Source of the DNA: Ascaphus truei
Taxonomy: Eukaryota; Chordata; Amphibia; Anura; Ascaphidae
NCBI GenBank assembly: GCA_036426205.1
Contig: CM071568.1
Coordinates: 232,349,727-232,413,726 of the forward strand
Direction of reading: 5' to 3'
DNA: 64,000 bases
Shown here: positions 42,922 to 54,617 of the stretch, piece by piece
Layout of the letters: each line of letters starts with the position of its first letter
Position numbering within the stretch: position 1 is the first letter of the stretch
The notes under the pieces: model-generated
Seen by the model: the letters and a program-made list of their open reading frames with translations, nothing else
Told to the model about the DNA's origin: nothing
The model's database searches: none
Position numbers and translations under genes: made by a program

Positions 42922-43446
42922 TTTAAAAGGGTTCCGGATTAACCCTTCCCTGGGGTTGCAGCAGAGGGGAACTCCATGCTGGCTCAAAGCATCTGTCATA
43001 GAGCCGTGGTCTAACTTACTGCCACATTGTAAGCACACCTCATATATTAAGCTTAAGGTAAGCGCCAGGTTTTTTCCTATTGTGTTACATGTGATGCAGA
43101 ATATGGGAACTGCCCATCGCTCCTCACTCCACTGGGTAATTCTCAAACTCCCTGCAGAGGAATATTATAATGTGGTACACGTATCCACACGCTCAGTTAT
43201 TGAGAAGAAGTTTGGACTGCTGAAAAGTCGCTTCAGATGTCTGGATTGATCTGGTGGTGCCCGATAGTACTCCCCTGATATGGTTGCTGATATAGTAATT
43301 AGCTGTTGCATTCTGCACAACATTGCACTATGTCACAATCTTCCAGACTACATACATGAGGATGTTGAGGAGGATCCTCGTGCCTGCCGCAGGGGTTATG
43401 GCACATACACCCAGTGGGGAGCAGACCCGGCAGAATTTCATTGACC
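42922..43446 (+). pseudogene. Harbinger (HARBI1-like) transposase C-terminal fragment
   Basis: An acceptor-like TTTTTTCCTATTG...GATGCAG ends at 43096. Then one frame gives CPSLLTPLGNSQTP (family form PWLLTPxxNPQTP). After a one-base shift comes LPAEEYYNVVHVSTRSVIEK and KFGLLKSRFRCLD. Then follow an in-frame TGA, SGGAR, TAG, and YSPDMVADIVISCCILHNIA, ending PAEFH-stop near 43445. This is the C-terminal part of the Harbinger DDE nuclease (H-x-x-TR-x-VIE, RFRCLD, CCxLHN). The N-terminus is missing. 36.95-37.05 kb also holds 'tgtgttacatgtgat', as does 43076, so the flanks of the palindrome may be related. Confidence 0.85.
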
Positions 43447-45915
43447 ACTTTTTCTCATGTAACAATTTTTATTTATTATATCTAAATGTAGTGTTTCCTT
43501 CCTCATGATGTTTGTATGTTTTTTTGATCATAGGAGAGACTGCTGTGCATGCGACTGAAGCTGCATGGTCCACATATGCAGTGTCCCCTGCACTTGCTGT
43601 ATATATAATTCCATCCTCTCTACACTACTTGTCCATAGTATGTGAGGGTTTAACCCCTTGGTACTCCGGATAACAATTACCCCCCATTCAACACTTGTCT
43701 TTTATATGTGCATGATAAAAGGGTGAATGTTGTGCATGGAGATAAGGGGCATTACTATGCTTTTGTTCCTTATTAGTTAAATTGATGTGATATTTGTTCT
43801 AATGAATTCGTTCAATATTGTTAATATAATACAAACAGTTTGCTAATGTACAGTTTGAAATTGTACTATATTTAATCATAATATACTGGACTACAATTAC
43901 TAATGTAAACTTGTCATTCAAGCTTTGGATATGTAGGTAGATTGTTTTTATAGCATCTAACCTATACCATTACAGCAAGTGGCATTTCTATTCAGTATAC
44001 AGTATGTATATTTTCTGCTTGTTGGCCAAAGTTATTGGCAATATTGCCAAAATATGATGTGTTTCACATGTATGTGTTGTGAGGAAAATCAACGCTGCAT
44101 ATACAAATTACTGACTGTACTAATTTGCCCTTCCTTTACAATACTAAACACAGGCCTTTTTGGTGACCCTGCAGGAGCAGCAGTTGGTGACCTGTCATGT
44201 ACTCATGAATGGGGGACCAGGTACAAAGTCACAGGAATTTTTGGGGACCCCTACTTTATACAGTTGTATACCTGTACAGTTAATGTAGATGCTTGATAAA
44301 ATATAAGAAAAGTCAAACTAAATTATGCATAGAGGGTGCAGGAGGTTGGAGGGGATGACTGGAAAAAGGTTTGGGGTGTGCGAGAGAGGGGGAAGAGATA
44401 GGGAGCAAAGAGGGAGTTACACAAGATGTTTGACATTTGTGTCTTTGAGATGATAAATTGACTTGTGGCAATTTTTTCCCAGATTTTGCCTGTCGTCGGC
44501 TACCACTTTCTGCCTCTTGATTTATTATTGCCCAAGGTAATTATCAAATCTATGAAAGTAGACATGTTTGAATTTAACTCTACTACTTATGCGACAAATT
44601 GTGGTGTATTTTGTTATAATCAAATTAGTTCAACAATGTTCTATAAATTGTCAATGTGTGTGAAAGTATTACTGGTGACTAGTGTTAACCTGGTATAGCC
44701 TCTACAGTAAACGCTACACTAAACAAAACAAATTTGTCATGTACATTGTTAAACATGATGTTTTTTTCTTCACATAATCAAAACCACAGTGATATCATGA
44801 CAATGTATGCACTTACCTGGACTTACCTGTACCTGTATGTTTGCTCACAAAGCACAATAATTTGTTTTTATCTTGGAGGTTCATGTCCAGCCCATGCTTC
44901 CATTTTTGCTGTGCTCCGGCTTTTTGCTCATTGGATGTTTAATCTCTTGATCCTGACCACTATATCAGAGCTGATGACATGGCCATGCAGCCACGAACCG
45001 TGTTGGGTGATTTGTCACCATTGGGTCAGTCCTTGATTGTGAGACATTGTGCCTGCAGTGTACTCTTACCCGTGTGGATTTGCGTTTCTGAATCAGCCAG
45101 TTCGGAGGACGCTGACATCACTGGGTGCGCGTCACTGGGTGAGCATCAGCTGCTGGAGATTCCCTCTGTTCGTGCAGGCAGCTCTGGTACTCTGACTTGC
45201 AGTGGAGTATCTTGGTAGAAGGAGACACAGTCAGCTCCCGAGGAGGTTTAGACAGCTGCCGTGGATGATCTTCTAGTTAGGTGGCCCCTTCTACCCTCCC
45301 CCCCTTTCAGTGAAGACGTTCCGTGCAACCCTGTATATCTGGTTGATTGGGATCAGATGGTGATGCGACGATTCCTGGCTCCTTCCTGTTTATACGGGTT
45401 TTGACCCACTGCTTTTATGTGTTTTATTTTGTACGTGCATATCTTACCACTGTGCCGATATTTAATAAATTTTATAGGACATACTGTGCCATGAGAGGTT
45501 TTGCGCTTTTTTCTCTTTTTTGTTCTTTTAGATTTGGAAGCCCTGCCATCTCATTGTGAATTGCAACAGACCCTCTTATTCCCAAAGGGAAGTTATCCAC
45601 CACGTATATTTGTTCATTTAGTTCATATAGCACCTGTTTTTATTTAGCCCATTTAATGCACTTTATTTTATTATGAGCACATTAAATTTGGTCAGGTTGC
45701 TGACTATCATTATATTTATATATTTGTATATATACTTTTAGATATACACATTTTGTGCGCATTGGACTTTGTTCCTTGTCATAAAATAGTTATAGTGGTT
45801 TTTATTTGATAGATTTATTTCCACATTCACTGTCTTGTCCCATACACTCTCTCATGTCTCCTTAATATCTATGGTGATTTAGCATTTAAAAAGAAAATAG
45901 CCTTCCATGCAGTCG
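43447..45915. other. AT-rich DNA, then an unassigned moderately GC stretch
   Basis: No gene was recognised. 44.95-45.55 kb is less AT-rich and has a run 'ggttttgcgcttttttctc', possibly an old retroelement tail. No ends were defined. Confidence 0.4.
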
Positions 45916-46260
45916 TGGATTTCCCATTATGCCTATTAGGCCCGCGCCTTGGGGGGAAAATTTTTGGGGCAGCAATAATGTCCGCCCCTATAAAAATTTG
46001 CCGTGCTCTCTGGTCAACCGGGTCTAATGGGAAGGCACTAAGCTCTGGCGGCCATTCTGTCACCCTCCTTCTCCTTTTGAATCGTAGTGTCAAATTACAC
46101 CACGGATGTCACCGACGTGACGTCACACGCCGTCTCGTTATCTTGGCAACATTGGTGACGTCTGCTGGCGTTATTAGATGCTGTGATTCAAAAGGATGTG
46201 GGCGGCAGCAAGGAGGCCGCTGCCACAGCTAAGTGCCTAGGGATCGCGGATTTGAAAATC
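45916..46260. other. CpG-containing segment, unassigned repeat
   Basis: The words 'cccattatgcctattaggcc', 'gacgtgacgtcaca' and 'ggcggcagcaaggagg' resemble those at 63500-63830 ('gtcccaataggctaaa', 'tcgacgtcacg', 'ggcggcggcagcaaaa', 'gtgagcgcctaag'). Both may be members of one repeat family. Confidence 0.35.
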
Positions 46261-46402
46261 TGCCGCTGCTTCTACGGTATGTCTCTACTGTTAATTTTCA
46301 CACCAGGCTATCTGTTTCTACTGTACCTTATTTTATTTCACACTTCCTGTCAACATCCATTGTAACCAGATATCCCTCTTACATACACAGCATATAATAT
46401 TG

Positions 46403-46918
46403 TATTGTTGTACCGGGTCCTAATTTTTCAGAAAACCAGGTAACGTGTACCTGGGCAAAATGAATCATTTTACCCGGCCGGGTACCCGGTTACCCGGACC
46501 GCACTAACCTGCAGGGTGAGGAAGACCGCTGTGACATCTGCGAGCAGCAGCAGAGGTCCTGTTAGCTGTGGCAGGAGCCGGCTGTCCAATAGGAACGCTC
46601 CTTCTCTGGTCACATGGTTCCCCGGCTCACACTGTTATCAGCTGTATGCTGTATTCCTGCTGCTCCTGCCGACTGAACACAGACTTCTGTTGCTGCCATT
46701 GCCACCAGGACCTCTGCTGCTTCTTCCAGATGTCGCCACGGTCTTCCTCACCTTCCGTCGCCGGCTGCAGGTAAGTGATTAAGTATTTTCAGCTATTCTG
46801 AATTACCCAGCGCTGGATCCTACCCAGGCCCAGCCCCCTGCTGCCTGGTCTGGGTAATGTCCAGGTAGTTGAAAAGCGCCGGGTACCGGGTAATTTTCGG
46901 GTACCCGGTACATCACTA
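46403..46918. mobile_element. 516-bp hAT element, exact 8-bp duplication
   Basis: TAATATTG lies on both sides (46395-46402 and 46919-46926). The ends are TATTGTTGTACCGGGTCC and, inverted, TAGTGATGTACCGGGTACCC. Subterminal 'ggccgggtacccggtta' and 'gccgggtaccgggtaatt' repeats are typical binding-site-like arrays. The interior is GC-rich with no transposase. Confidence 0.9.
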
Positions 46919-46926
46919 TAATATTG

Positions 46927-47652
46927 TGTTTCTGTAGTCAAACATAGCCAGGTCAGGGTTGGAGAATGCAGGGTAATCCGTAGACAAGCCGGGGTCGGGG
47001 TAGGCGGCACAGGAGCGGAGGTCGCGGTCACGAGCTGAGGTCATCATCAGGAAATCTTGGGTGAAGCCGCTTCAGCGTAGAGAGCAGGAAACTTGGAGCA
47101 AGCCGCTTCAGCGTAGAAAACAGGAAACTGCAGTTAGGCCGCATCAGCATAGAAAGCAGGAAACTGAGTGGACCTGCTACAGCGTAGCAGAGCTTATGGA
47201 AGGAGGGAACAGGAACAGAAGGAGAGGAGGCCACAGGAAACCAGGAGTGCAGGCACGCCACAGGAGACGCTGAGGACTACAGCGAGCCGCTTCAGTGTGG
47301 CGGAGACGAGACTGCCAGGAACAAGGAGTAGCACCGGGGCTACCGTGCAGGGAGGCCTTGGAAGCAGAAGGTCAGAAAGGAGAGACTCAGGCACAAGGAG
47401 GCCAAGCCAGGCCAAACAGAGGAGTCTGTGACAAGCACAGTTACTTACAACAGGGATTGCAAAGTCTATGTCCAGCAACTTCCTGGAAGAAAGGTAGCAG
47501 CTAAATAGCACAGGAAGCCAATCAGGCCAGACCTGCACAGGAGGCAGCAAGAAGCAGGTGATACCTGATTGCAGGTTTAGGGAGGGCTTGTCTGGAAACT
47601 GAATAGCTCTGTAAGGATGAGTTCCAGCCAAACCCAGGAGTGGAATCCTTAC
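46927..47652 (-). mobile_element. Unclassified GC-rich repeat, possibly an LTR on minus
   Basis: Read on the minus strand it starts TGTAAGGATTCCACTCC at 47652, with CTATTTAGC (TATA-like) near 47500. No matching CA end or duplication was found. 47067-47170 holds three ~34-bp units 'ccgcttcagcgtagaaa', 'caggaaact'. Frames are repeat-like. Confidence 0.35.
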
Positions 47653-48229
47653 AGCATATACTTTTGGGGGGCAATTTCACATAAACCATGGGTTATCTGT
47701 ATGTAATCCCAAATAATAGCAACACAAAATGTAGCATCAAACATTTATTTAATTTTTCTTGGACAACCTCTTTTGGATCTCCTTAGAGGAGCAATGGGGC
47801 TTGTGGCTCCTGCTTGTTGAACAGCTGTTGCTGTACGAGCAGCCATTGTTAGTGTCACTGCAGCCCGCCTGCCTTACTCTGCAGAATACATTTGCCCTGT
47901 TTTGGATAGGCCCAGTTTTGTGAGGGTAGAGGGGGGGGGAGGAAACAGAAGAGGGGGGAAGAGAAAGAGAAGGGGGGGAGAGAAAGAGGAGAGAAGAGGT
48001 CAGGAAAAGAGAATGATTGGGGAAATAGAGAGAGATAGAATTGAGTGAGAAAGGAAGGGGATTGTTATGTGATTGTAGGACTATAATTAATTTTATGTTT
48101 AATATTTTATTGTCGGATATTTGTGAGTGTCACTTGCTTTGTACACCTAGTTACTGTATCTTACTGATCATTTTTTGTGCCTTGGTAATTATTAAAGGTT
48201 TTAAAGTAGATATTCGTTTTCGGGATTAT
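47653..48229. other. No gene; purine tract
   Basis: 47925-48040 is a GGGGGAGAGAAAGAG-type purine tract. The rest is AT-rich and unassigned. Confidence 0.45.
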
Positions 48230-48412
48230 AAAAAAACAAATACATATAAGCTCCCCACCAATACATGTAAAAAAAAATACATATATAAAAACCCAAATAC
48301 ATGTAAACCCCCCACCAATACAGTACATATAAAAAAACAAAAACATATAAAAAAAAAACCCCAATACATATATAAAAACCCAATACATATTTAAAAACCC
48401 AATACATATGGC
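48230..48412. repeat. A-rich minisatellite 'aatacatataaaaaccc'
   Basis: About eight copies of a 17-25 bp unit CCAATACATATAAAAA. Frames on the other strand (YICIGVF-like) are repeat translations. Confidence 0.8.
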
Positions 48413-48734
48413 CCGGTAGCTGTGGAAGGGCTGGGTCTTACCACCTGCAGGCCTCTCTCTCACACAATGGGCCTCTCTAACGTCAGCGTGCCAGCATGAG
48501 ACGCAGGCCCGGTTATGCACTGACGCCAGAAGCGTGGGACAGTAAGTGTGGAGGGAGGCCCGCAGCCAGGGCCGCCAATAGAAGTCTAGAGGAAAAATTA
48601 AAGGAGCAGGAACCCCCCCCCCTGAACCTTCCATCTCTCCCTGCTAATCCACACATCTCACTCCCCCCGCATTAATCCCCACATCTCATCCCCCCCACAA
48701 ACAATTAATCCCCACAACGCAGAGCATATTGTGT

Positions 48735-49053
48735 GTTCCTTAGGGGTGGGAGATCGAGATAAGGGGAGAGACAGAGGGTAGAGGGGGGAGGAAGGAGGGA
48801 AATGGAAGGGGGGAAGGGGGGGCAGGGGAGGAAGGGACAGAGCAAAGGGAGAGGAGGAAGGTGAGAGAGGGGGGAAGGAGAGCGAGAGGGGGAAGGAGAG
48901 AGAGAGGGGGAAGGAGAGAGTGAGGTGGAAGGAGAGAGCAAAAGAGGAGAAAGAAAAATAGGGGGGGGGAGAGAGAGAGGGGGAAGGAAAGAGGGATGGG
49001 GATAGAGAGAGGGGGAAAGAGAGAGGAAAAGGAGAGAGACAGAGAGAGAGAGA

Positions 49054-49087
<34 letters not shown>

Positions 49088-49370
49088 NNNNNNNNNNNNN
49101 NNNNNNNNNNNNNNNNNNNNNNNNNNNNNNNNNNNNNNNNNNNNNNNNNNNNNNNTATGGGGAGAGAGAGGGGGAAGAAAAGAGAGAGGAGGGGGGAAAG
49201 AGAGAGGGAGGGGGAAGGCGAGAGAGAGGGGGGAAGGAGAGAGAGGGGGAAAGGAGAAAGAGATAGGGAAGGAAAGAAATATGGGGATAGAGAGAGCAGG
49301 GGAAGCGGAGAGAGAGGGGAAGGAAAGGGGGAAGCGGAGAGAGAGAGAGAGGGGGGGGGGGGGAAAGACA
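48735..49370. repeat. GGGAGAGA purine tract with an assembly gap
   Basis: About 640 bp of nearly pure purine on the plus strand (GAGAGAGGGGGAAGGAGAGA variants). It contains 68 N at 49088-49155 in a (GA)n run. The Ser/Pro/Leu or Arg/Glu frames across it are not genes. Such tracts can form triplexes and are hard to assemble. Confidence 0.95.
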
Positions 49371-49606
49371 CACTCCCACGTCCACTCCTCTGAATCCCAC
49401 ACCCACTCCTCTCACTCCCACATCCACTCCCATGTCCACTCCCACTCCTCCCCTCCAACTTCTGAACATGCCAAAACATGAGATTTGGCAATAACAACTT
49501 TGAAGCTACAAGAATAGGCCTCATAGAATATAAGACGAAACAGAAAAAGGTTTTTTTTACAACTCTAGCAATCTCTCAATTCTGTCCATTTGAAATGTTA
49601 CACACA

Positions 49607-49607
<1 letters not shown>

Positions 49608-49669
<62 letters not shown>
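49608..49669. repeat. (ATT)n microsatellite
   Basis: About 20 perfect ATT units, giving a poly-Tyr or poly-Ile frame without biological meaning. Confidence 0.95.
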
Positions 49670-49802
49670 CATGTATTTATGATGTGCCAAATGGCCAACA
49701 TATTCTGCATCACAGTACCGTACATTGGGGAATGAAGAAATTATCAATACAATTACAACATATACCTGCACAGCATGTAAGAGAGGATCTGCTCCATGAA
49801 GC

Positions 49803-50497
49803 TGTAGCCATGCAGCCCCTGGCTACTAATTTCTCTGCCTAACATGTAAGTCCTGGTACCAGCGCAGGCAGTGTTAGGGTTAAATCTGCCCTTGCTGTAG
49901 TAAGTCATTGAGTGACAGGGAGGGGTGGCTTATGGCCTGGGTACTGCCCATATGGGGCTGAGACCTGGAGCCCCTCCCCTGGTAACAAAAAGGAGGTGCA
50001 GTTCCAAATTTAGTGTGTGTGGAAGTGTGGAGCCAGGGCTCTGTTTCACCTTCCTTCCCCTCCCTCCGGGGAGTGGGAGCATCTACCCCATACTCCACCA
50101 GGGAGTGTGTGAGACAGGAATAGACCTTTGGGGCCTCACGCCCTGGGAGTTGAGTCCAGGGACCAAGAGAAGAGAGTGTATGGATGTAGTCTGTTTATGT
50201 TGATATGCCGTTGCTGTACCATAAAGAATAAAGGCCAGTTACTATTTTATACTCCTGCCTGAGGCTGCAGTTCTTCAGGGTGAGTGTTTTCCACAGGGGA
50301 CTGCAACTATCTGCGATAGGCCCTGTGGGAATGGAGGTGCTGCAACACCGAGAAAAGAACTGACCAAGCACCAAAAGCCTGTCCTGTTTATCCCCACTAC
50401 CACCAGCGGATGCTCAGGGCCTTCTGTGAGCCTAACAGGTACCACCAACACCAGGTAACAGCAGTGAATCTCCCTTAGGATGGGGGAACGTGTTACA
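49803..50497 (+). repeat. 5' LTR
   Basis: TG...CA ends. AATAAA at 50227-50232 follows 'gttgctgtaccataaag', so the R region probably ends shortly after. The LTR is followed at once by TTTGGAGGCGCTGCTGAGAT, where a primer-binding site is expected; I could not match it to a tRNA with confidence. Confidence 0.9.
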
Positions 50498-53400
50498 TTT
50501 GGAGGCGCTGCTGAGATTACCATCAGGACATGCTTTACCAGAGAGAGAATGGGATATGAGCTTGGGAAGAAGTAAGATCAGTCACTGCGCTAGCTAAGTA
50601 TACCCAAACAGCATGAGCTACGCACTGATGTGCGGTCCATGGGGGCTCTAATACCAAAAATCCTAGTTCATGTCGAATTGAGAAGTGCCTGGGAAAAGTA
50701 TGCGTAGGGTCTCTGGGGTTCTGGGGTCTTAAGGGGTCAGAATCACCTAAAGGGGACTACAGCAGGACTGCCCAGGATTGTGCTAAGAAAATAATGCAGG
50801 TGTAGTGTCCAAGGGGACTCTTGCAAAACAAGGGACCACCTTCCCCGCCAGTGGAACTGCAGGCTGTGCTGTCCAGCTTTATCATATAATCCACGTGTGT
50901 GTAGTGTCTCTAGGGGGCTTTATGGGATCTTGCAGACAGGATCCCCCGTGAAAAGAGCTACAGCACATGAAATAGCGGTTCCCGCCAAAACGGGAGAACC
51001 GTGTGGCAAGATTTGCAGAGTTGCAAGCTTTTTCAGTGCAAAACTATCTGGGTTCGGCACAAAAACAAAGCCCCACCGATAGCAAGTACTTCTTTCTGCG
51101 TGAAACCGAAACTTCTCCCACAGTAAGGACTGGGTTCGGCGCGAAAGCTGGAGCCGCATCCAGTGCCTGGACTCCTGGATCCCCCAGGGGGAGGAGGCAT
51201 AGTGCTAATAGACTATTGCGTGTCACCACTAGGGGTGTAGCGGACGAGAGCTACCATAGCCTCAGTTGCATGTGGTGAGCCAAAGGAGCAGGAGCTATAC
51301 AAGACTTTTACCGCTTACCACCACGAACATGGTTTAGTGTGCGATATTCCAGTACACACTACCAGAAGGCTTCCTGTTACTACAAGTAAATGGAGAAGAC
51401 TTTCTCCAGTGCGTTTGTCCCAGCTATGATTGCCCAGGTGAAGACATGAGCCTGAAGCAGAGTTGTCTGATGGCTATCTACAATTTGTGCCACCCTGAGC
51501 GGAGAGTAGAGAACACGGCCTATCTACAAACGTATGATGGCTAGACTGCATACTAGGGAGCGGACGTTCCAAGGGAACCATGTGTCCCTGCACTGAACTA
51601 CCTAAGAGACTTACCTGGAGGGACGACCGCCCCGGAGGAGGTGGGCGCACTGCGTCGGTAGTGCAAGAGTGGAACCACTGCTTGCAGATTGCCGTCAAAG
51701 TTGCCGAGGTGTGCCGGTCATCCTCCACATCCAGAGAATCTGAGGCTGCGTTGGAGGAAAGTGAAGAGGGGCGCTCCATCATGATGCTCCAGCCGGAGTG
51801 TCATCCAATTGCAGCCGCCGTGGTGTTGCAAATCACCAAGGGCGAGTGGGAGCTGTGTCCCGTGTCTGTGATGTCATCGGAGGCGAAGGCCCTACCCGAG
51901 CGGAGGATCCCCAAGGCCTTGGAGAATTCTCGTGAGGCGGTGTGGAGGTGCCTTCTCCCAGGCGGGAGAACAACGGAGATGTCGAGGAACAGCAGAGCGG
52001 GGAGGATGTGTTTCCTTCCCAGGTTCCGGAGATGACGGCTGCCCTGCGGATCGATAAGGATGCTTCTGCTCAACTGGTAACAGCGGAGGAATGCTTTGTG
52101 TGGCTACCGGAAGGTACTTCCTGCCCATCCGCCGATGTCACCACCCTTCCGGTGAAACCGGATGTTGTTAGCACAGAGGCGACCACCGGGGCGGATGAGG
52201 ACATTGAGACACCCACTCCGGTGAGCAAGGCCCCGACTGATCTATTTTTGCAGCGGCACCGCGACCGAGCCAAGGGCTGAGGACGAAGGCCCCTACGGCC
52301 CCTGACACACATAAAGTGCTTGCAGTAATGGCCCGAGGTAGGCGTGACGTGATTGATACCTCCAGAGGCATTGCAGAGCCTAAGTGCCGTTCTCTACAGT
52401 TTGCGGCCGTGCGCGCGCATGTGCATGTGCGAATGCGTGTGCACGTGCCGCATGCTTTTTATGTGTATGCTGTGTATGCTGTGAGTGAAGGTACTGTGTG
52501 TGTTTGTGTGTATGTGTGTGTATATGTGTGTATATGTGTATGTGTGTGTAGAGATTGTGAATTATGTATGAAATAATATTTAAAAAAAAAAAAGTTGTAA
52601 TAAAAATATTTATTTATTTATTTAACTTTGACACATACACATACACACATACACACATACACACATACACACATACACACACGCACAAACATACACACAT
52701 ACACACATACACACATACACACACGCACAAACATACATACATACACACATACATACATTACAGCGCCGGAGCGGCGCAAAATCATTAATTTTTTCCTGTT
52801 CTCCCTCGTTGGTCCGCTCCAAGCCCCCTGCCGTGCGCACGCGGCGCCATTATAGATAGGCTAACTAACGTCAGCCAATTAAAATTCCGTGCACGCGCAC
52901 GGCGTAGCGCACGTCCGGCACTATAGAACGGGCCTAGAGCCTCAATAGACCTTTCCCAGGACTCAAAAGGTGTAATTAAATCTTCCCAGGACTGGAGGGG
53001 ATGAGAAGGGTTTGACATGATCCACCTGGAGGAGGGATGGCTGAGTATAGTATCTTCTCCAGAGAGGGGTCAAATCGGTCTGAGAGATCTGGAACACCCT
53101 CTAGGGCAGTTTCCATGTCTCATGTGTCTGTGTAAAATGTGGGGAAGGTATTACAGTGGTGGGACCCCATGTTTCAAGGGTATGTTCCCCATATCAACTG
53201 GACCCGGTTCTTACTATTCACCATGGATCCTGTGGATCATTGGTGGGAGAAAGAGGAGTTCTCTGTGGAAGAGACGGCAGATGCTCTCAGAGAGAGGGAT
53301 AGGGACATTAGACGAGGGCTAATATCACCCGCAGGTCTAAAGATAGTGTACCAGGAAAAGATCCCTAATGAGCCATTATTTTGGTTGCTACCAAGCCAAG

Positions 53401-53914
53401 CCTGTGGGTGGAAATGAACTAAAAACAGCGGGGCTGACAGAATAGTAAAATACCACCAGTCCCATGGGCTTGATTACCCTTATATTCCTAAACCATTAAT
53501 GAGGGAAGCAGAGGCCCATAGAGAGGAGTGGGTGAGGGATAATGCCTAGATTATCTGGCATCCAGGTGCAGTGTATCCCGGTAATATAATGAAGAGAAGG
53601 TGTGTTACCTCATCCAAGTACGGAAGGTGGGGAGGAACATATTATGGACCGAGTGGAATACATCTCTGAGCAGGGTCCAAAGAGGTTTTACTCTGTCACG
53701 GTTCACGGTGAGGAGGGTACAGTAGGTTGGTTAAGAAACCTGACCCAAAACACTATTATTGAAGTGGGTACAGATTCACCATGGTAGGGAGGGATCCGGG
53801 TGTACTCCATTGTTCTGAATGTTCTGCAATGTTATGTTTCCTTGTTATCCAATTTATAGGATGGTCCACAGATTGGGTGTCTCAGCGTGGCGTGAGATTC
53901 CACCAGGGGGAGTG
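50498..53914 (+). other. Internal region of the LTR element
   Basis: No canonical gag-pol. Fragments of open frame occur: DFLQCVCPSYDCPGEDMSLK near 51390, a 151-codon frame 51580-52035 with Glu/Ser-rich middle, and 53139-53417 (QWWDPMFQGYVPHINW, VDHWWEKEEFSVEETADAL). None matches a family I know. 52300-52960 looks like a secondary insertion (microsatellites, then GC-rich sequence with 'ccgtgcgcacgcggcg' and its inverse 'gtgcacgcgcacggcg'). A G-rich AGGGGGAGTG just before the 3' LTR could be the polypurine tract. Confidence 0.6.
52490..52757. repeat. Paired TG and CACATA microsatellites
   Basis: (TGTGTATG)n at about 52490-52552 and (ACACATAC)n at 52631-52757 are inverted relative to each other, separated by an A-run and (TTTA)n. 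The pair can form a long imperfect hairpin. Confidence 0.85.
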
Positions 53915-54617
53915 TGTAGCCATGCAGCCCCTGGCTACTAATTTCTCTGCCTAACACGTAAGTCCTGGTACCAGCGCAGGCAGTGTTAGGGTTAAATCTG
54001 CCCTTGCTGTAGTAGCAGCTCCCTTGAGTGACACGGGGGTGGCTTATGGCCTGGGTACTGCCCATAGGGGGCTGAGACCTGGAGCCCCTCCCCATGGAAC
54101 AAAAAGGAGCTGCAGTTCCAAATTTAGTGTGTGTGTGGCAGCGTGGAGCCAGGGCTGTGGTTCACCTTCCTTCCCTCCCTCTGGGGTAGAGGGAGCATCT
54201 ACCCCATACTCCACCAGGGAGTGTGGGAGACAGGTATAGACCTTTGAGGCCTCAAGCCATGGGGGTTGAGTCCAGGGACCAAGAGAACAGAGTGTATGGA
54301 TGTATGCTGTATATGTTGGTATGCCGTTGCTGTACCATAAAGAATAAAGGCCAGTTACTATTTTATACTCTTGCCTGAGGCTGAAGTTCTTCAGGGTGAA
54401 AGTGTTTTCCACAGGGGACTGCAACTATCTGCGATAGGCCCTGTGGGAATGGAGGTGCTGCAACACCGAGAAAAGAACTAACCAAGCACCAAAAGCCTGT
54501 CCTGTTTATCCCCACTACCACCAGCGGATGCTCAGGGCCTTCTGTGAGCCTAACAGGTAGCACCAACACCAGGTAACAGCAGTGAATCTCCCTTAGGGTG
54601 GGGGAACATGTGTTACA
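53915..54617 (+). repeat. 3' LTR
   Basis: Matches the 5' LTR nearly end to end. Differences are scattered substitutions and a few short indels, for example 'gtagcagctcccttgag' versus 'gtaagtcattgag'. Identity is over 90% by eye, consistent with a moderately recent insertion. Confidence 0.9.

Larger units (their letters stand above)
49803..54617 (+). mobile_element. 4.8-kb two-LTR retroelement without pol
   Basis: LTRs of 695 bp (49803-50497) and 703 bp (53915-54617) are direct repeats of high identity with TGTAGCC...GTTACA ends. The flanks are (G)AAGC at the left and GAGC at the right, a 4-bp duplication with one mismatch. It sits inside an L2/MIR-like tail ('gagcttacaatct' continues at 54618). 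The internal 3.4 kb shows no RT, integrase or protease motif. It is a non-autonomous (LARD-like) element, or one whose internal region was replaced. Confidence 0.9.

Noticed and set aside
46927..47652. Calling this a definite LTR
   Set aside because: Only one plausible end was found, with no duplication and no partner LTR.
48658..49524. Long Ser/Pro/Leu and Arg/Glu frames, some crossing X residues
   Set aside because: They translate the purine tract and the N gap.
49478..49735. Poly-Tyr frame
   Set aside because: It is the (ATT)n microsatellite read in one frame.
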